The position numbers and the translations under genes are program-made. Positions 36,310 through 47,975 of a stretch of DNA of 64,000 nt are shown here, piece after piece (the stretch's first letter is position 1; the number at the start of each line of letters is the position of its first letter). This DNA is from Alcanivoracaceae bacterium (GTDB lineage: Bacteria > Pseudomonadota > Gammaproteobacteria > Pseudomonadales > Alcanivoracaceae), in NCBI GenBank assembly GCA_029213045.1, contig JARGPN010000009.1:1-64000 (forward strand). Direction: 5' to 3'. Under the pieces are notes generated by a model, which worked only from the letters and a program-made list of their open reading frames with translations, did not search any database and was not told the origin of the DNA.

Positions 36310-36326
36310 CGCACTCCCCGCGTGCG
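36310..36326. promoter_or_regulatory. NtrC-like enhancer box 1
   Basis: 17-nt palindrome CGCAC-N7-GTGCG, one base from the NtrC half-site TGCAC on each side. About 128 nt upstream of the nirB start of transcription and 145 nt upstream of the transporter's. A weaker relative, CGCAC-N7-ATGCA, lies at 36266-36282. Confidence 0.65.
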
Positions 36327-36334
36327 ATTTTTAG

Positions 36335-36351
36335 TGCACCCATTTCGTGCA
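36335..36351. promoter_or_regulatory. NtrC-like enhancer box 2
   Basis: 17-nt TGCAC-N7-GTGCA, an exact match to the NtrC dyad half-sites and the best of the three boxes. Midway between the two sigma-54 promoters. Confidence 0.8.
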
Positions 36352-36368
36352 ACGCCAGCACCCAAAAA

Positions 36369-36385
36369 TGCGCGCTCTGCGTGCA
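36369..36385. promoter_or_regulatory. NtrC-like enhancer box 3
   Basis: 17-nt TGCGC-N7-GTGCA with one mismatch to the dyad. Its centre lies about 86 nt upstream of the predicted start of the transporter transcript. Confidence 0.65.
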
Positions 36386-36435
36386 GAACAAACCTCTCTC
36401 GCATAAAAAACGCGGAAATTCGGGCGTTTCACAGA

Positions 36436-36451
36436 TGGCACGGGAATTGCG
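36436..36451 (+). promoter_or_regulatory. Sigma-54 promoter of the nitrate transporter operon
   Basis: TGGCACGGGAATTGCG, matching TGGCACG-N4-TTGC with the GG and GC at the required 12-nt offset. Transcription would start near 36463, about 60 nt before the transporter ATG. Confidence 0.88.
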
Positions 36452-36524
36452 ATAAGCATGAATAGAAATATTGATGAGCAATTTCAATTCTTGTCCACGG
36501 CAACAGAACAGGCTGGCAATCTAA

Positions 36525-37991
36525 ATGTCTCAGACACTAAACATCCTCAACCTAAAAGCGGCGCGTATCCGTTTACTCCATCTAAACTGGATCGCATTCT
36601 TTATGACCTTTGTTGTGTGGTTTTCCCACGCACCGTTGCTCACACATATTCGAGAGGCGTTCGATTTAAGCAGTGAGCAAATTAAGGCCCTTCTTATTAT
36701 TAACGTTGCACTGACTATTCCAGCACGGGTTGTCATTGGATCGTTAGTTGATCGCTACGGCCCGCGCATTGTGTACTCAGGCCTATTGATGCTGGCCGCA
36801 GTCCCCTGTTTCTGGTTCGCGTTGGCGACAACCTATGAACAACTGGCGATTACACGTTTATTGCTAGGCTGTGTCGGCGCGGGGTTTGTTGTCGGCATTC
36901 GACTGATCGGCGAATGGTTCCCTGCCCGCGAGGTGGGACTTGCCGAAGGTGTTTACGGTGGCTGGGGTAACTTTGGCTCCGCGTTTGCCGCAATGACACT
37001 GCCGACGCTTGCCATGTTTTATGGCGGCGAGAACGGCTGGCGCTATGCGATTGCTACCACAGGTGCCATTTCATTTTTGTATGGCATTATTTTTTATTGG
37101 AAAGTGCGCAACACCCCTAAAGGCTCTGAATACTTCAAACCGAAACGTACCGGTGCATTAGAAGTTAGCAATAAGCGCGACCTCGTGCTCTACGTACTAA
37201 TGAGTTTGCCACTCTATGCCGCCCTGCTAATGATTGTATGGCGCCTGGGCCCCACCAATTTAAACCTGTTTAACGAAAGCGCGCAGTTCGTGATGATTGC
37301 CATTATTGTCATTATGGGCGCCATTCAAATGCGCCAAATCATTCACGTGAACGGCGAACACCTTGCCCAAGGCGTACCCGAGTACGATCAGTATAAATTC
37401 CGTCAAGTCGCAGTATTAAATATCTCCTATATGGTGACATTCGGTTCAGAGCTTGCCGTGGTCTCGATGCTGCCCATTTTCTTTGTGGACACTTTCGGGT
37501 TAGACCCCATTAAAGCCGGCCTGCTGGCCTCCGGGTTTGCTTTTATGAATTTGGCGGCACGCCCTGCTGGTGGATTCTTATCGGATCGACTTGGTCGTAA
37601 GAAAACATTGTTGGTGTTAATGGTTGGCCTGATGATCGGTTACTGCCTACTGGGCGCGATTAATAGCCAATGGCCGATCATCCTTGCAGTGCTAGCAACG
37701 ATGCTTTGCTCTTTCTTCGTTCAAGCAGGAGAAGGCGCAACCTTTGCGACGGTTCCGCTGATCAAGCGCCGCTTAACCGGGCAAATCGCCGGAATGGTAG
37801 GTGCTTACGGCAACGTCGGCGCGGTACTCTTCCTTACAGTGCTCACCTTTGTTGATAACAGCACTTTCTTTTACGTGATTGCGGGCGCGGCACTGCTGTC
37901 GGTGGCGAGCCTCTACTGGCTCGAAGAACCTAAAGGCCATATCGCGGAAGTTGATGCAGACGGTCGCGTACAATTGATTGAAGTCGGTTAA
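36525..37991 (+). CDS. Nitrate/nitrite transporter, NarK/NasA type MFS
   Basis: 488 residues with 12 predicted membrane helices. Motifs typical of nitrate porters: [18 protein letters not shown] in helix 1, [15 protein letters not shown] after helix 2, and the nitrate signature segments [17 protein letters not shown] (helix 5) and [17 protein letters not shown] (helix 11). It imports nitrate for assimilation. The ribosome-binding site is weak (AGGCTGG about 10 nt upstream). The gene is transcribed from the sigma-54 promoter at 36436 and followed after 26 nt by the phosphatase/kinase gene, matching the order in Pseudomonas where this transporter is called NasA. Confidence 0.95.
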   Translation: MSQTLNILNLKAARIRLLHLNWIAFFMTFVVWFSHAPLLTHIREAFDLSSEQIKALLIINVALTIPARVVIGSLVDRYGPRIVYSGLLMLAAVPCFWFALATTYEQLAITRLLLGCVGAGFVVGIRLIGEWFPAREVGLAEGVYGGWGNFGSAFAAMTLPTLAMFYGGENGWRYAIATTGAISFLYGIIFYWKVRNTPKGSEYFKPKRTGALEVSNKRDLVLYVLMSLPLYAALLMIVWRLGPTNLNLFNESAQFVMIAIIVIMGAIQMRQIIHVNGEHLAQGVPEYDQYKFRQVAVLNISYMVTFGSELAVVSMLPIFFVDTFGLDPIKAGLLASGFAFMNLAARPAGGFLSDRLGRKKTLLVLMVGLMIGYCLLGAINSQWPIILAVLATMLCSFFVQAGEGATFATVPLIKRRLTGQIAGMVGAYGNVGAVLFLTVLTFVDNSTFFYVIAGAALLSVASLYWLEEPKGHIAEVDADGRVQLIEVG

Positions 37992-37992
37992 C

Positions 37993-38007
37993 CCTGCAGG
38001 CAAGCGA
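37993..38007. repeat. Degenerate REP-like remnant
   Basis: CCTGCAGGCAAGCGA between the transporter stop and the kinase start resembles half of the REP-like element at 21063 and 4533. It is short, so chance resemblance is possible. Confidence 0.35.
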
Positions 38008-38017
38008 ACACTAAAAC

Positions 38018-39706
38018 ATGACAGAAAAAACAGCATCCTTACTGGTCTTTGGTGCACAGATCAGTGAGGCAGGCATTAAAGAAAGTAACGACGATGCGGT
38101 CGCTATGCGAATGCCTACGGATTCTCAGCTGCGCACCAAAGGTGTCGTCGCCGCATTGGCTGACGGGGTAAGCGGTGCCAGCGCCGCGCGCGTCGCGGCT
38201 GAATCCTGCGTGCTGGGTTTTCTGTCTGATTACTACTCCACACCGCTGCTTTGGTCTGTGCCACGCTCTGCGCAGCGGGTGCTCGAATCCCTCAATATGT
38301 GGCTTAGCGGGAATACGCAATTAAATGGCGGCCATCTCTGCACCTTATCCATTTTAATTCTGCGTTCTCGCACCGCGCATATTTTTCAAGTGGGCGATTC
38401 GCGCGTTTGGCGATTGCGTCAAAACCGACTGGAATGCTTAACCACGGATCACGTTAGAAAAATCGGCGCAAAAAAATATCTCACTCGCGCCATGGGCATG
38501 GACGCACGGCTTGACGTAGATTATCTCAGTGAGTCGGTTGAAGTAGGAGATCGCTACCTCCTGACCTCGGACGGCATTCACGAAGTGCTATCTAGCGCGC
38601 GCATCCAAGGCATTCTCCGCGGTGGCGGCGAACTCGATAATATTTGCAAAGTATTGATCGATACCGCCCTACAAAGTGGTGCTGACGATAATGTTTCGTG
38701 TCAGTTGCTTGAAGTCATCACTGCCCCTGAGCCTGGCGCGGCAGACACCCTCACCGCCATGGGACACCTGCCCTTTCCTCCTCCGCTGCAAGAAGGCATG
38801 GAAATCGATGGCTTAGCCGTTTTGAAAGAATTGCATGCCAGCAATCGCTCTCACTTATATCTCGTCAAAGATACCAAAACAGCTGAGCTATTAGTGCTCA
38901 AGGCACCCTCGATCAATCTTGTTGATGATCGTGATGCAATTGAACGGTTATCACTGGAAAGCTGGATTGGCGCGCGCGTCCGGCACCCAAACTTAGTTCA
39001 GGTCCGCCACGCTGAACGCCCACGATCGTGCATTTATTATTTAATGGAATACGTTGATGGGGTAACGCTGCAGCAGTGGCGCATTGAACATCCTGATGCG
39101 TCGCTTCAAGAAATGCTTTTTCTATTTGACCAACTACTGAATGGATTACGTGCATTGCATCGCGCCGATGTCATTCACGCGGACATAAAGCCTGCAAACA
39201 TAATGATTCAACGCGATGGCACGGTGAAAGTTATCGACTATGGAAGTTGTCATGCGCGCGGCTTACTTGATGCTAACTTGAAGAAAGATTCAGTGCCGTT
39301 AGGCGTGCGTCAGTATACGGCACCCGAAGTTTACGCTGGAGAAATGCCAACTGAACGCAGCGATCTGTTTTCCGTCGCCGCTGTCCTGTACGAATACGTT
39401 ACCGGCATCACACCGTGGAATGGGCAGCACGACAAGATGCAAAGTGATCCACTGCCTTCCGTGCAGCAATACAATCGCTTCGTACCAAACTGGCTAAATG
39501 GCATTCTCGCGCGGGCATTGGCGTTTGATAAAAAAGAGCGCTTTTCGGACGCGCCGGAATTTAGAGCCGCACTAGCAGGAAAGGATCACCTGGATTGGAC
39601 GCCTGCTCCGTCGAAATTGACGCAACATATTTGGCAATGGATCAGTGCAGGGCTACTTATTGCACTCGTCGTGTCGCACGTCGCACGAACGCTATTAATG
39701 AAATAA
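38018..39706 (+). CDS. PP2C phosphatase / Ser-Thr kinase fusion, membrane-anchored
   Basis: 562 residues. PP2C phosphatase domain about 1-235: ALADGVSGASAARVAAES, GDSRVWRLRQNRLECLTTDH, LTSDGIHE and GADDNVSCQ carry the metal-binding aspartates. Kinase domain about 260-540: Val-Leu-Lys in ELLVLKAPS, hinge MEYVDGVTL, catalytic loop HADIKPANIM (His387-Ala-Asp389), DYG at 407-409, and TAPEVY. The arginine of HRD is replaced by alanine, and the glycine-rich loop reads ELHASNRSHLYLV without GxGxxG. A C-terminal membrane helix (WISAGLLIALVVSHVA) ends the protein. The same fusion lies next to the nitrate transporter in Pseudomonas; it may control nitrate uptake or reduction by phosphorylation, which is not shown by the sequence. 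Confidence 0.9.
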   Translation: MTEKTASLLVFGAQISEAGIKESNDDAVAMRMPTDSQLRTKGVVAALADGVSGASAARVAAESCVLGFLSDYYSTPLLWSVPRSAQRVLESLNMWLSGNTQLNGGHLCTLSILILRSRTAHIFQVGDSRVWRLRQNRLECLTTDHVRKIGAKKYLTRAMGMDARLDVDYLSESVEVGDRYLLTSDGIHEVLSSARIQGILRGGGELDNICKVLIDTALQSGADDNVSCQLLEVITAPEPGAADTLTAMGHLPFPPPLQEGMEIDGLAVLKELHASNRSHLYLVKDTKTAELLVLKAPSINLVDDRDAIERLSLESWIGARVRHPNLVQVRHAERPRSCIYYLMEYVDGVTLQQWRIEHPDASLQEMLFLFDQLLNGLRALHRADVIHADIKPANIMIQRDGTVKVIDYGSCHARGLLDANLKKDSVPLGVRQYTAPEVYAGEMPTERSDLFSVAAVLYEYVTGITPWNGQHDKMQSDPLPSVQQYNRFVPNWLNGILARALAFDKKERFSDAPEFRAALAGKDHLDWTPAPSKLTQHIWQWISAGLLIALVVSHVARTLLMK

Positions 39707-39710
39707 AAAT

Positions 39711-40262
39711 TTAGAGTGTACCGAGCACAAACTCAACACCAGCACTAGATATGGTTAACTTTCCGTCTTTTTCCTGCGCCCAATCCACCAGCTGATAAAA
39801 CGCTGAGCGTCCAATGAGCGCTTCTAAGTCATTTCTTACCATCACATAGGGGTGAGGCTCGCCAGTAGAAGCGTCGACAGAAACCCTTAACGGGTGCTCT
39901 GCCGAGGCGATAACGGTGCCGCCAACGTTGGTGGTAAACACTAATTTCTTAACACCCTCATCATCAATTCGTTCCACCACGCCTGCGTAAAAAGGCGCAT
40001 CTTCCACAGAGAGTTGCCATTTTTCGACTGGGGTAACGAGAAAATACGCATCGCCCTCGCGGCGTAAGATAGTTGAAAAGAGTTTGACCAGCTTTGGCCG
40101 TTTGATTTCGCCGCCTTCATGAATCCAGCGACCATCGGCGAGGATCTGCATATCAATCTGGCCGCTTAGTGGCGGATGCCATTTTTCTAAGGGCGGCAAA
40201 CTGCGCTCATCGCTCTCGGCCTTCGCCAAAAGCGCAGCGATTTCGTCCAGATTAATGGTCAT
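39711..40262 (-). CDS. DUF1285 protein
   Basis: 183 residues, cytoplasmic. Conserved DUF1285 features: PPLEKWHPPLSGQIDMQILADG at the start (read as two adjacent pieces), GEIKRPKLVKLFSTILRREGD, YFLVTPVEKWQLSVEDAPF and the end PHPYVMVRNDLEALIGRSAFYQLV. Function is unknown. AGGAG precedes the ATG by six bases. It converges with the kinase gene, with only 4 nt between the stop codons, and is 39 nt downstream of the TetR gene on the same strand. Confidence 0.9.
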   Translation of the reverse strand: MTINLDEIAALLAKAESDERSLPPLEKWHPPLSGQIDMQILADGRWIHEGGEIKRPKLVKLFSTILRREGDAYFLVTPVEKWQLSVEDAPFYAGVVERIDDEGVKKLVFTTNVGGTVIASAEHPLRVSVDASTGEPHPYVMVRNDLEALIGRSAFYQLVDWAQEKDGKLTISSAGVEFVLGTL

Positions 40263-40301
40263 AGTCGGCTCCTTTCAGAGAGCGAAATGATGACACACGT
40301 A

Positions 40302-40934
40302 TTATTTACCGCGCTGACCTCGGTTACCCATGCGGATACCGATATCAATTAAGAAATCGACAAAATCATCTTTGTCTTCGATCAGTCGCTGGTAAAACGG
40401 CGACTCCATCAAGGCAGCCGCACCGTGGGCAAGCGCCCATGCCGTGCAGATATGATAAATAGGCGGCACATCTTCAAGGTTACCCTCTTCGATGCGCGCT
40501 TCAATAATACGCCGCAGATGCACGAAGTTAGCATCGCGAATACGGTGCAGCTTTTCAATCAGCTCGGGCACCGCATGTTCTTTGATAACCTTTTGCTCTA
40601 AACGGTCAAACAGCTGATAGCGCTTAGGGTCAGAAATACGGAACCGGAAGTACTCTCGCGCTAACGTTTCTTTGTCGTCTGACTCCTGAATTCGCTCGAA
40701 GATATCGGCAAGCTCTTCCTCGTAGCGAAGCATCAGCAACACATAAATTTCATTCTTGGTTTCAAAGTGCTTGTAGATAGTGCCTTTGCCGATGCCAACT
40801 TTATCGGCAATCATTTCTACTGTGACTCTATCTTCGCCTTGGTCCAAAAAAAGCGTCAACGCCACATCAAGAATTTCGCGCTCTCGCTGACGAAATTCAT
40901 GCACTCTGCGGGTCGCCTTCTCCAGATCAGTCAT
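40302..40934 (-). CDS. TetR-family transcriptional regulator
   Basis: 210 residues from the ATG at 40934, which has GGGAG eight bases upstream; further in-frame starts at 40961 and 40976 are less supported. The helix-turn-helix is in VEMIADKVGIGKGTIYKHFETKNEIYVLLM, near residues 32-60 (shown in full only as its core GIGKGTIYKHF). The C-terminal ligand domain is typical helical TetR. It is divergent from the class V aminotransferase gene at 41098, a usual arrangement for a regulator and its target, and cotranscribed with DUF1285. Effector unknown. Confidence 0.92.
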   Translation of the reverse strand: MTDLEKATRRVHEFRQREREILDVALTLFLDQGEDRVTVEMIADKVGIGKGTIYKHFETKNEIYVLLMLRYEEELADIFERIQESDDKETLAREYFRFRISDPKRYQLFDRLEQKVIKEHAVPELIEKLHRIRDANFVHLRRIIEARIEEGNLEDVPPIYHICTAWALAHGAAALMESPFYQRLIEDKDDFVDFLIDIGIRMGNRGQRGK

Positions 40935-41097
40935 ACTTTGCTCCCAAGAATCCACACTCATTCTGCCAACCTGCATCGCACATCGGCATCCGGCGTCAGT
41001 CTAGCTGAATTCGCCTATTTAGCCCACCGTTCAACGCTTTGTCATCCACGCCAATCCATCGCACAATCAACGCTTCACTCTCCGCAGAGCGACCACC

Positions 41098-42222
41098 ATG
41101 AACAACTCGCAAAACGAGTTTCCACAAGCGCCAAACCTTTGCTACTTAAATCACGCTGCCGTCGGCCCATGGCCGCAGCGCACGCTGAATGCGGTCAATC
41201 AGTTTGCGCAAGAAAACGTTACGCATGGCGCGCGCTACTATCCACGCTGGAACCTTCTTGATCAGCGCCTGCGCGAGCAGCTACAGGCGCTGATTAACGC
41301 ACCGTCAGCAGATGACATCTCTCTCCTGAAAAACACCTCCGAGGGGCTGTCTATTATCGCTCAAGGGCTGACTTGGCAACCCAAAGACCGCGTCGTGATC
41401 AGTAATCAGGAGTTCCCATCCAATCGCATTCCGTGGGAGGCGCTCGCCCCATTAGGCGTCGAGGTTGACGCGGTAGACCTTAGCGGCGAAGACCCTGAAG
41501 CCACCCTAATTGACGCGCTCACCCCGGACGTAAAGCTGCTATCGATCAGTTCAGTCCAATATGGCACAGGGTTACGTGTTGATTTAGAACGCCTCGGCAA
41601 CGCCTGCAAGGAGCGCGGAGTTTTATTTTGCGTGGACGCCATTCAAAGCCTTGGCGTTATCCCTATGGACGTGGCTCAGATTCATGCTGATTTCGTTGTG
41701 GCGGATGGCCATAAGTGGATGCTTGGCCCCGAGGGGTTAGCCCTGTTTTATTGTCGGGCGGCATTACGCGAGCAGTTAGTGTTACGACAACATGGCTGGC
41801 ACATGATTGCGAACGCTGGCGACTACAGCCAAAAAGGCTGGGAGCCCGCCCATGACGGCAAACGATTCGAATGTGGCAGCCCCAATATGCTCTGCGCACA
41901 CGCGTTAACGGCCAGCCTCTCCCTAATTCTTGAATATGGAGTTAGCAATATTCAAAACGATGTGGAGCACCGCATTGCCGCTCTTGAAACAGGCCTGCGC
42001 GAACGACAGCTCTCCATCATTACGCCGCGCGAGGCTCAGCGGCGCGCGGGGATTATCACGTTCCAGCCCATCATTGAGGCGCAAGCCTGCTATCAACAAC
42101 TCATGGAGGCTGGGGTGATCTGCGCGCCACGTGGTGGCGGCATTCGTTTCTCACCGCACTTCTACACGCCGTTTGAAACCCTCGACAAGGCACTCGACAT
42201 TCTTGATGGCATCAGCCGTTAA
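41098..42222 (+). CDS. Class V PLP-dependent aminotransferase
   Basis: 374 residues of the cysteine desulfurase/serine aminotransferase fold. Motifs: CYLNHAAVGPWPQRTL at the start; KNTSEGLSIIAQGL for cofactor phosphate; CVDAIQSLGVIPMDV with the pyridine-nitrogen aspartate; ADGHKWMLGPEGLALFY with the Schiff-base lysine; GGGIRFSPHFYTPFETL at the end. No cysteine-desulfurase active-site cysteine loop was recognised, so the substrate is open; kynureninase- or isopenicillin epimerase-like members are the nearest in style. The ATG has only a weak AGAG upstream. Confidence 0.87.
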   Translation: MNNSQNEFPQAPNLCYLNHAAVGPWPQRTLNAVNQFAQENVTHGARYYPRWNLLDQRLREQLQALINAPSADDISLLKNTSEGLSIIAQGLTWQPKDRVVISNQEFPSNRIPWEALAPLGVEVDAVDLSGEDPEATLIDALTPDVKLLSISSVQYGTGLRVDLERLGNACKERGVLFCVDAIQSLGVIPMDVAQIHADFVVADGHKWMLGPEGLALFYCRAALREQLVLRQHGWHMIANAGDYSQKGWEPAHDGKRFECGSPNMLCAHALTASLSLILEYGVSNIQNDVEHRIAALETGLRERQLSIITPREAQRRAGIITFQPIIEAQACYQQLMEAGVICAPRGGGIRFSPHFYTPFETLDKALDILDGISR

Positions 42223-42241
42223 CCGTTTATCAGGAATTTCG

Positions 42242-42430
42242 ATGAAGAAGGACTCGCACTTCTCAACACTGAACATTCACGCTCACTTGGATTTTTACGC
42301 ACTGAGCGGTACAAAATTCTTGCTGATCGGTTATAGCGCCACGTTGAAATTACAAACCGTTATATCCATGAGCGGTTTTAATTCTGCTCGCCGCGCAAGC
42401 CACTTCAGCCGTTCAGCGCCGTCTCATTGA
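42242..42430 (+). CDS. Doubtful 62-residue small protein
   Basis: Starts at an ATG with AGGA seven bases upstream, 19 nt after the aminotransferase stop, so it could be translated from the same mRNA. The product (MKKDSHFSTLNIHAHLDF at its start) is basic at its C-terminus and resembles no family I recognise. Codon use is not obviously coding. It is recorded only because position and ribosome-binding site are suitable. Confidence 0.22.
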   Translation: MKKDSHFSTLNIHAHLDFYALSGTKFLLIGYSATLKLQTVISMSGFNSARRASHFSRSAPSH

Positions 42431-42552
42431 AGCAAACCGCGAGACGCGCAAAATAAACTTGCTGGCGCATCCTCCCGCGATGATGCACCGGCGGTACAGT
42501 TAACGACGTGACAGTGTCGTCTCTGTAACCATAATAAACTCCTGACTCGCTA

Positions 42553-42592
42553 GCCCGAATCCCTTCCCCCAGGTATTCGGGCGCTTTTTTTT
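42553..42592 (+). terminator. Intrinsic terminator, plus strand
   Basis: Eight-bp stem GCCCGAAT/ATTCGGGC with a 14-nt loop, followed after two bases by eight Ts. Confidence 0.8.
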
Positions 42593-42612
42593 CGCCTGTT
42601 AATATGCAAGCC

Positions 42613-42638
42613 AAAAAAAAGCGCCGATATTTCGACGC
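42613..42638 (-). terminator. Intrinsic terminator of rmuC
   Basis: On the minus strand a short stem GCGTCGA/TCGGCGC (one G-T pair) is followed by eight Ts, about 35 nt after the rmuC stop. Confidence 0.7.
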
Positions 42639-42671
42639 CTTTGCATGCAAACTCACTTCATGGTTAAGCAA

Positions 42672-43997
42672 TCAGTCTTCTGTTTCTTCCGACTCATCCG
42701 CTTCATTATCTTGGGGCGGCGGCAAGTTCTTGCGCGCTTTTGCACCCATATCTTGTAGCTGATGTGCTTGGCGTAATAAATTTCCACGACCACTCGACAA
42801 GCGCTCGCTGGTTTTCTCCCACGCTTTATGTGCCTGCCCTATACGTGAACCAACGTCTGCGAGCGACTCAGACACCATCGCGATTTGATCGCAAATTTTT
42901 CCGGCTCGGTCGGCGATCTCAAGAGCATTTCTGTTTTGGTATTCATTGCGCCAGATATTGTTAATGGTGCGCAATGTCACCAACAAAGTGGTAGGACTCA
43001 CCAGCACAATATTTCTCGAATAGGCATCACTGTACAACTGACCGTCTGCTTCCAGTGCCGTTAAAAATGCCGCCTCAATGGGCACGAACAGCAAGACAAA
43101 ATCGAGGCTGCGCAAGCCATCTAGGCTTTCGTATTTTTTCTCGCTTAACCCACGCACATGCGCTCGCAGCGACGACAAATGCTGATCCAACGCTTGGCGA
43201 CGTTCACCTTCGTCTTCCGCCGTGCAATAGCGCTCCCACGCAACTAACGAGACCTTGCTGTCTACAACCACATCCTTGTCGTCGGGCAAGCGGACGATCA
43301 CATCGGGCTGTTTACGTTGTCCTTCGTCGTCATTAATCGACACTTGCGTGTCGTACTCGCGACCTTTGGTTAATCCCGACGCCTCTAAGATGCGCTCCAA
43401 AATTAATTCGCCCCAATTACCGGCAGCTTTATTTTGCCCTTTTAACGCGTTCGTGAGATTGCGCGCATCCTCAACCATTTGATTATTGAGCGATTGAAGG
43501 TTCCTTATTTGCGCGAGAAGGTCTGCTTGTTGGCGCGTATCATCACTGTGAATTTGATCCACGCGACGACGAAAATCTGTCATTTGCTCGCGGAATGGCT
43601 TAAGCATATCTTCAATGCCAGTCCGGTTTTGCTCTTGCAGTTGCTTGGTACGGGTCTCAAATATTTTTGTCGAGAGCTGCTCAAAGTCCTGTTTAAGTTG
43701 TTCGCGACTTTGCTCTAGCCATTGCACTTTTTCTTGCTGATTTTTTTCTCTTTCTTCAAGTCGCGCTTTATCCGCTTGCAACTGCGATGTCGTGCTGCGC
43801 TGTTGCGCGAGTTCCGCCTCAGATCGCTCTAACTGTTGCTGTAAGCGCGCCCGTTCTTGCTTTTCTTGCTCCAGCGTGGACACCAGCAAACCATCATCTT
43901 TGCCCTGCCCGCGCTGAACGAACCAAATGATCACCGCACCCAACACCACGCCTAGCGCGGCGGCTAACAACGACAACACCCAAACATTAGTTGTCAT
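42672..43997 (-). CDS. rmuC: DNA recombination protein RmuC
   Basis: 441 residues. An N-terminal membrane helix (VWVLSLLAAALGVVLGAVI) is followed by a coiled coil of about 120 residues rich in Glu, Gln and Arg. The RmuC nuclease-like core then follows: NLTNALKGQNKAAGNWGELILERIL, PDVIVRLPDDKDVVVDSKVSL, FVLLFVPIEAAFLTAL and VLVSPTTLLVTLRTI (separate motifs). RmuC limits inversions between short inverted repeats in E. coli. The start has AGGATG about nine bases upstream. It lies 40 nt downstream of tatD. Confidence 0.95.
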   Translation of the reverse strand: MTTNVWVLSLLAAALGVVLGAVIIWFVQRGQGKDDGLLVSTLEQEKQERARLQQQLERSEAELAQQRSTTSQLQADKARLEEREKNQQEKVQWLEQSREQLKQDFEQLSTKIFETRTKQLQEQNRTGIEDMLKPFREQMTDFRRRVDQIHSDDTRQQADLLAQIRNLQSLNNQMVEDARNLTNALKGQNKAAGNWGELILERILEASGLTKGREYDTQVSINDDEGQRKQPDVIVRLPDDKDVVVDSKVSLVAWERYCTAEDEGERRQALDQHLSSLRAHVRGLSEKKYESLDGLRSLDFVLLFVPIEAAFLTALEADGQLYSDAYSRNIVLVSPTTLLVTLRTINNIWRNEYQNRNALEIADRAGKICDQIAMVSESLADVGSRIGQAHKAWEKTSERLSSGRGNLLRQAHQLQDMGAKARKNLPPPQDNEADESEETED

Positions 43998-44037
43998 AAC
44001 AAAAAAACATCCTGTAGTAGATACATTCGATCAGCGG

Positions 44038-44841
44038 CTAGCCTTCGCTTGGCGCAGCCTTACTAAACAAAGAAAAGAAGTTCTCGCGAGTAATGTCCAC
44101 CAACGTCTGAACATCCAACCCTTTTAAATCCGCCACCAGCTTTGCCACTTCGGCGACATAACGAGGCTCATTACTTTTTCCGCGAAACGGCACGGGCGCA
44201 AGCCACGGTGCATCCGTTTCGATCAATAATTTTTCCACCGGCAGCGCTCGCACCACATCGCGCAGCGGCTCTGCATTGGCAAACGTCGCAATACCGGAAA
44301 TAGAGATATAAAAACCGATATCGATAGCTTGTTCGGCCATTGCCAGATCTTCGGTGAAACAATGCAAGACACCACGCACTTTGCCCTGCCCCACATCCTT
44401 AAGCATGGCGATAGTATCTTCACGCGCACCGCGTGTATGAATCACTAACGGTAAATCCGTCGCTTTGGCGGCCTCAATATGTGCGGCAAACCGATCTCGC
44501 TGCCATTGGGTTTCACCTTTGGCATAAAAATAATCAAGGCCGGTTTCGCCAATCGCCACCACGCGCGGGTGCGCGGCAATATCGATTAATTCCTTTGCCG
44601 TGGGCTCGCGAGAATCCGTATAGAGAGGATGCACACCCACCGTGCAATGCACGTTCGCGTATTCTTCGGCAAGATTTTTCACTGCCGGAAAGGTTTCCAA
44701 ATCAACGCCGATACACAGCAGATGCGACACACCCGCTTCGCGGGTGGCCGTCATTAATGCATCGACATTTTGCTCGTAAGGAGAGAGATCGAGACGATCA
44801 AGGTGGCAATGGGAATCCACCAGTCCAACTAGGTTTCCCAT
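44038..44841 (-). CDS. TatD-family metal-dependent hydrolase (YcfH type)
   Basis: 267 residues. TIM-barrel hydrolase motifs are VDSHCHLDRLDL at the start (metal-binding HxH), AIGETGLDYFY (Glu ligand), LVIHTRGAREDT and GVLHCFTED (His ligands), and IETDAPWLAPVPFRGKSNEP with the final Asp. TatD proteins are DNases or deacylase-like hydrolases. The placement beside holB and the PilZ gene follows the order in Pseudomonas and E. coli (ycfH). Confidence 0.95.
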   Translation of the reverse strand: MGNLVGLVDSHCHLDRLDLSPYEQNVDALMTATREAGVSHLLCIGVDLETFPAVKNLAEEYANVHCTVGVHPLYTDSREPTAKELIDIAAHPRVVAIGETGLDYFYAKGETQWQRDRFAAHIEAAKATDLPLVIHTRGAREDTIAMLKDVGQGKVRGVLHCFTEDLAMAEQAIDIGFYISISGIATFANAEPLRDVVRALPVEKLLIETDAPWLAPVPFRGKSNEPRYVAEVAKLVADLKGLDVQTLVDITRENFFSLFSKAAPSEG

Positions 44842-44872
44842 GAAACGTTATCCAAGCATTACGTTGCACACA

Positions 44873-45223
44873 TTACATTGTGTGAGTGGGTCGGTCAGAC
44901 TCCAATGAACCTGCCAAATAATTTTCAATGGTACGCCGCGCGGTGTCGTCCTGATCAGAAAACTGTACACCAACGCCAGCGGTACGATTGCCCTGTGCAC
45001 CCTTCGGTGTCACCCAAACCACTTTACCGGCCACCGGAATTTTATCTGACTCATCCATTAGATTAAGCAGCAGAAAGACTTCGTCACCGAGTTTGTAATC
45101 TTTGTTGGTGGGAATAAACAGCCCACCATTTCTCACAAACGGCATATACGCCGAATAAAGGATAGCTTTGTCCTTAATCGTCAGGGACAAAATACCGCCA
45201 CCCGCACCCCCAGGCATTTTCAT
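44873..45223 (-). CDS. pilZ: PilZ-domain protein (type IV pilus biogenesis type)
   Basis: 116 residues. It corresponds to the original PilZ: KDKAILYSAYMPFVRNGGLFI, LGDEVFLLLNLMDESDKIPVAGKVVWVTP and NRTAGVGVQF (each cited in part). The N-terminal RxxxR and D/NxSxxG c-di-GMP contacts are absent or poor, as in PilZ of Pseudomonas, which does not bind c-di-GMP but is needed for pilus assembly. GGAG lies eight bases upstream of the ATG. It is located between holB and tatD as in Pseudomonas. Confidence 0.93.
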   Translation of the reverse strand: MKMPGGAGGGILSLTIKDKAILYSAYMPFVRNGGLFIPTNKDYKLGDEVFLLLNLMDESDKIPVAGKVVWVTPKGAQGNRTAGVGVQFSDQDDTARRTIENYLAGSLESDRPTHTM

Positions 45224-45275
45224 TGTTTTAACTCCGTTGGCTACGTAGGAAGTACGTCATTCTCTTAGCAGCAGA

Positions 45276-47975
<2,700 letters not shown>

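Larger units (their letters stand above)
42223..42671. other. 450-nt gap with facing terminators
   Basis: Apart from one doubtful 62-codon frame (42242-42430), no gene is evident. The right half carries a plus-strand terminator (42553-42592) about 330 nt beyond the aminotransferase and a minus-strand terminator (42613-42638) for rmuC. The distance between the aminotransferase stop and the plus-strand terminator leaves room for a small RNA or long 3' region. Confidence 0.5.
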
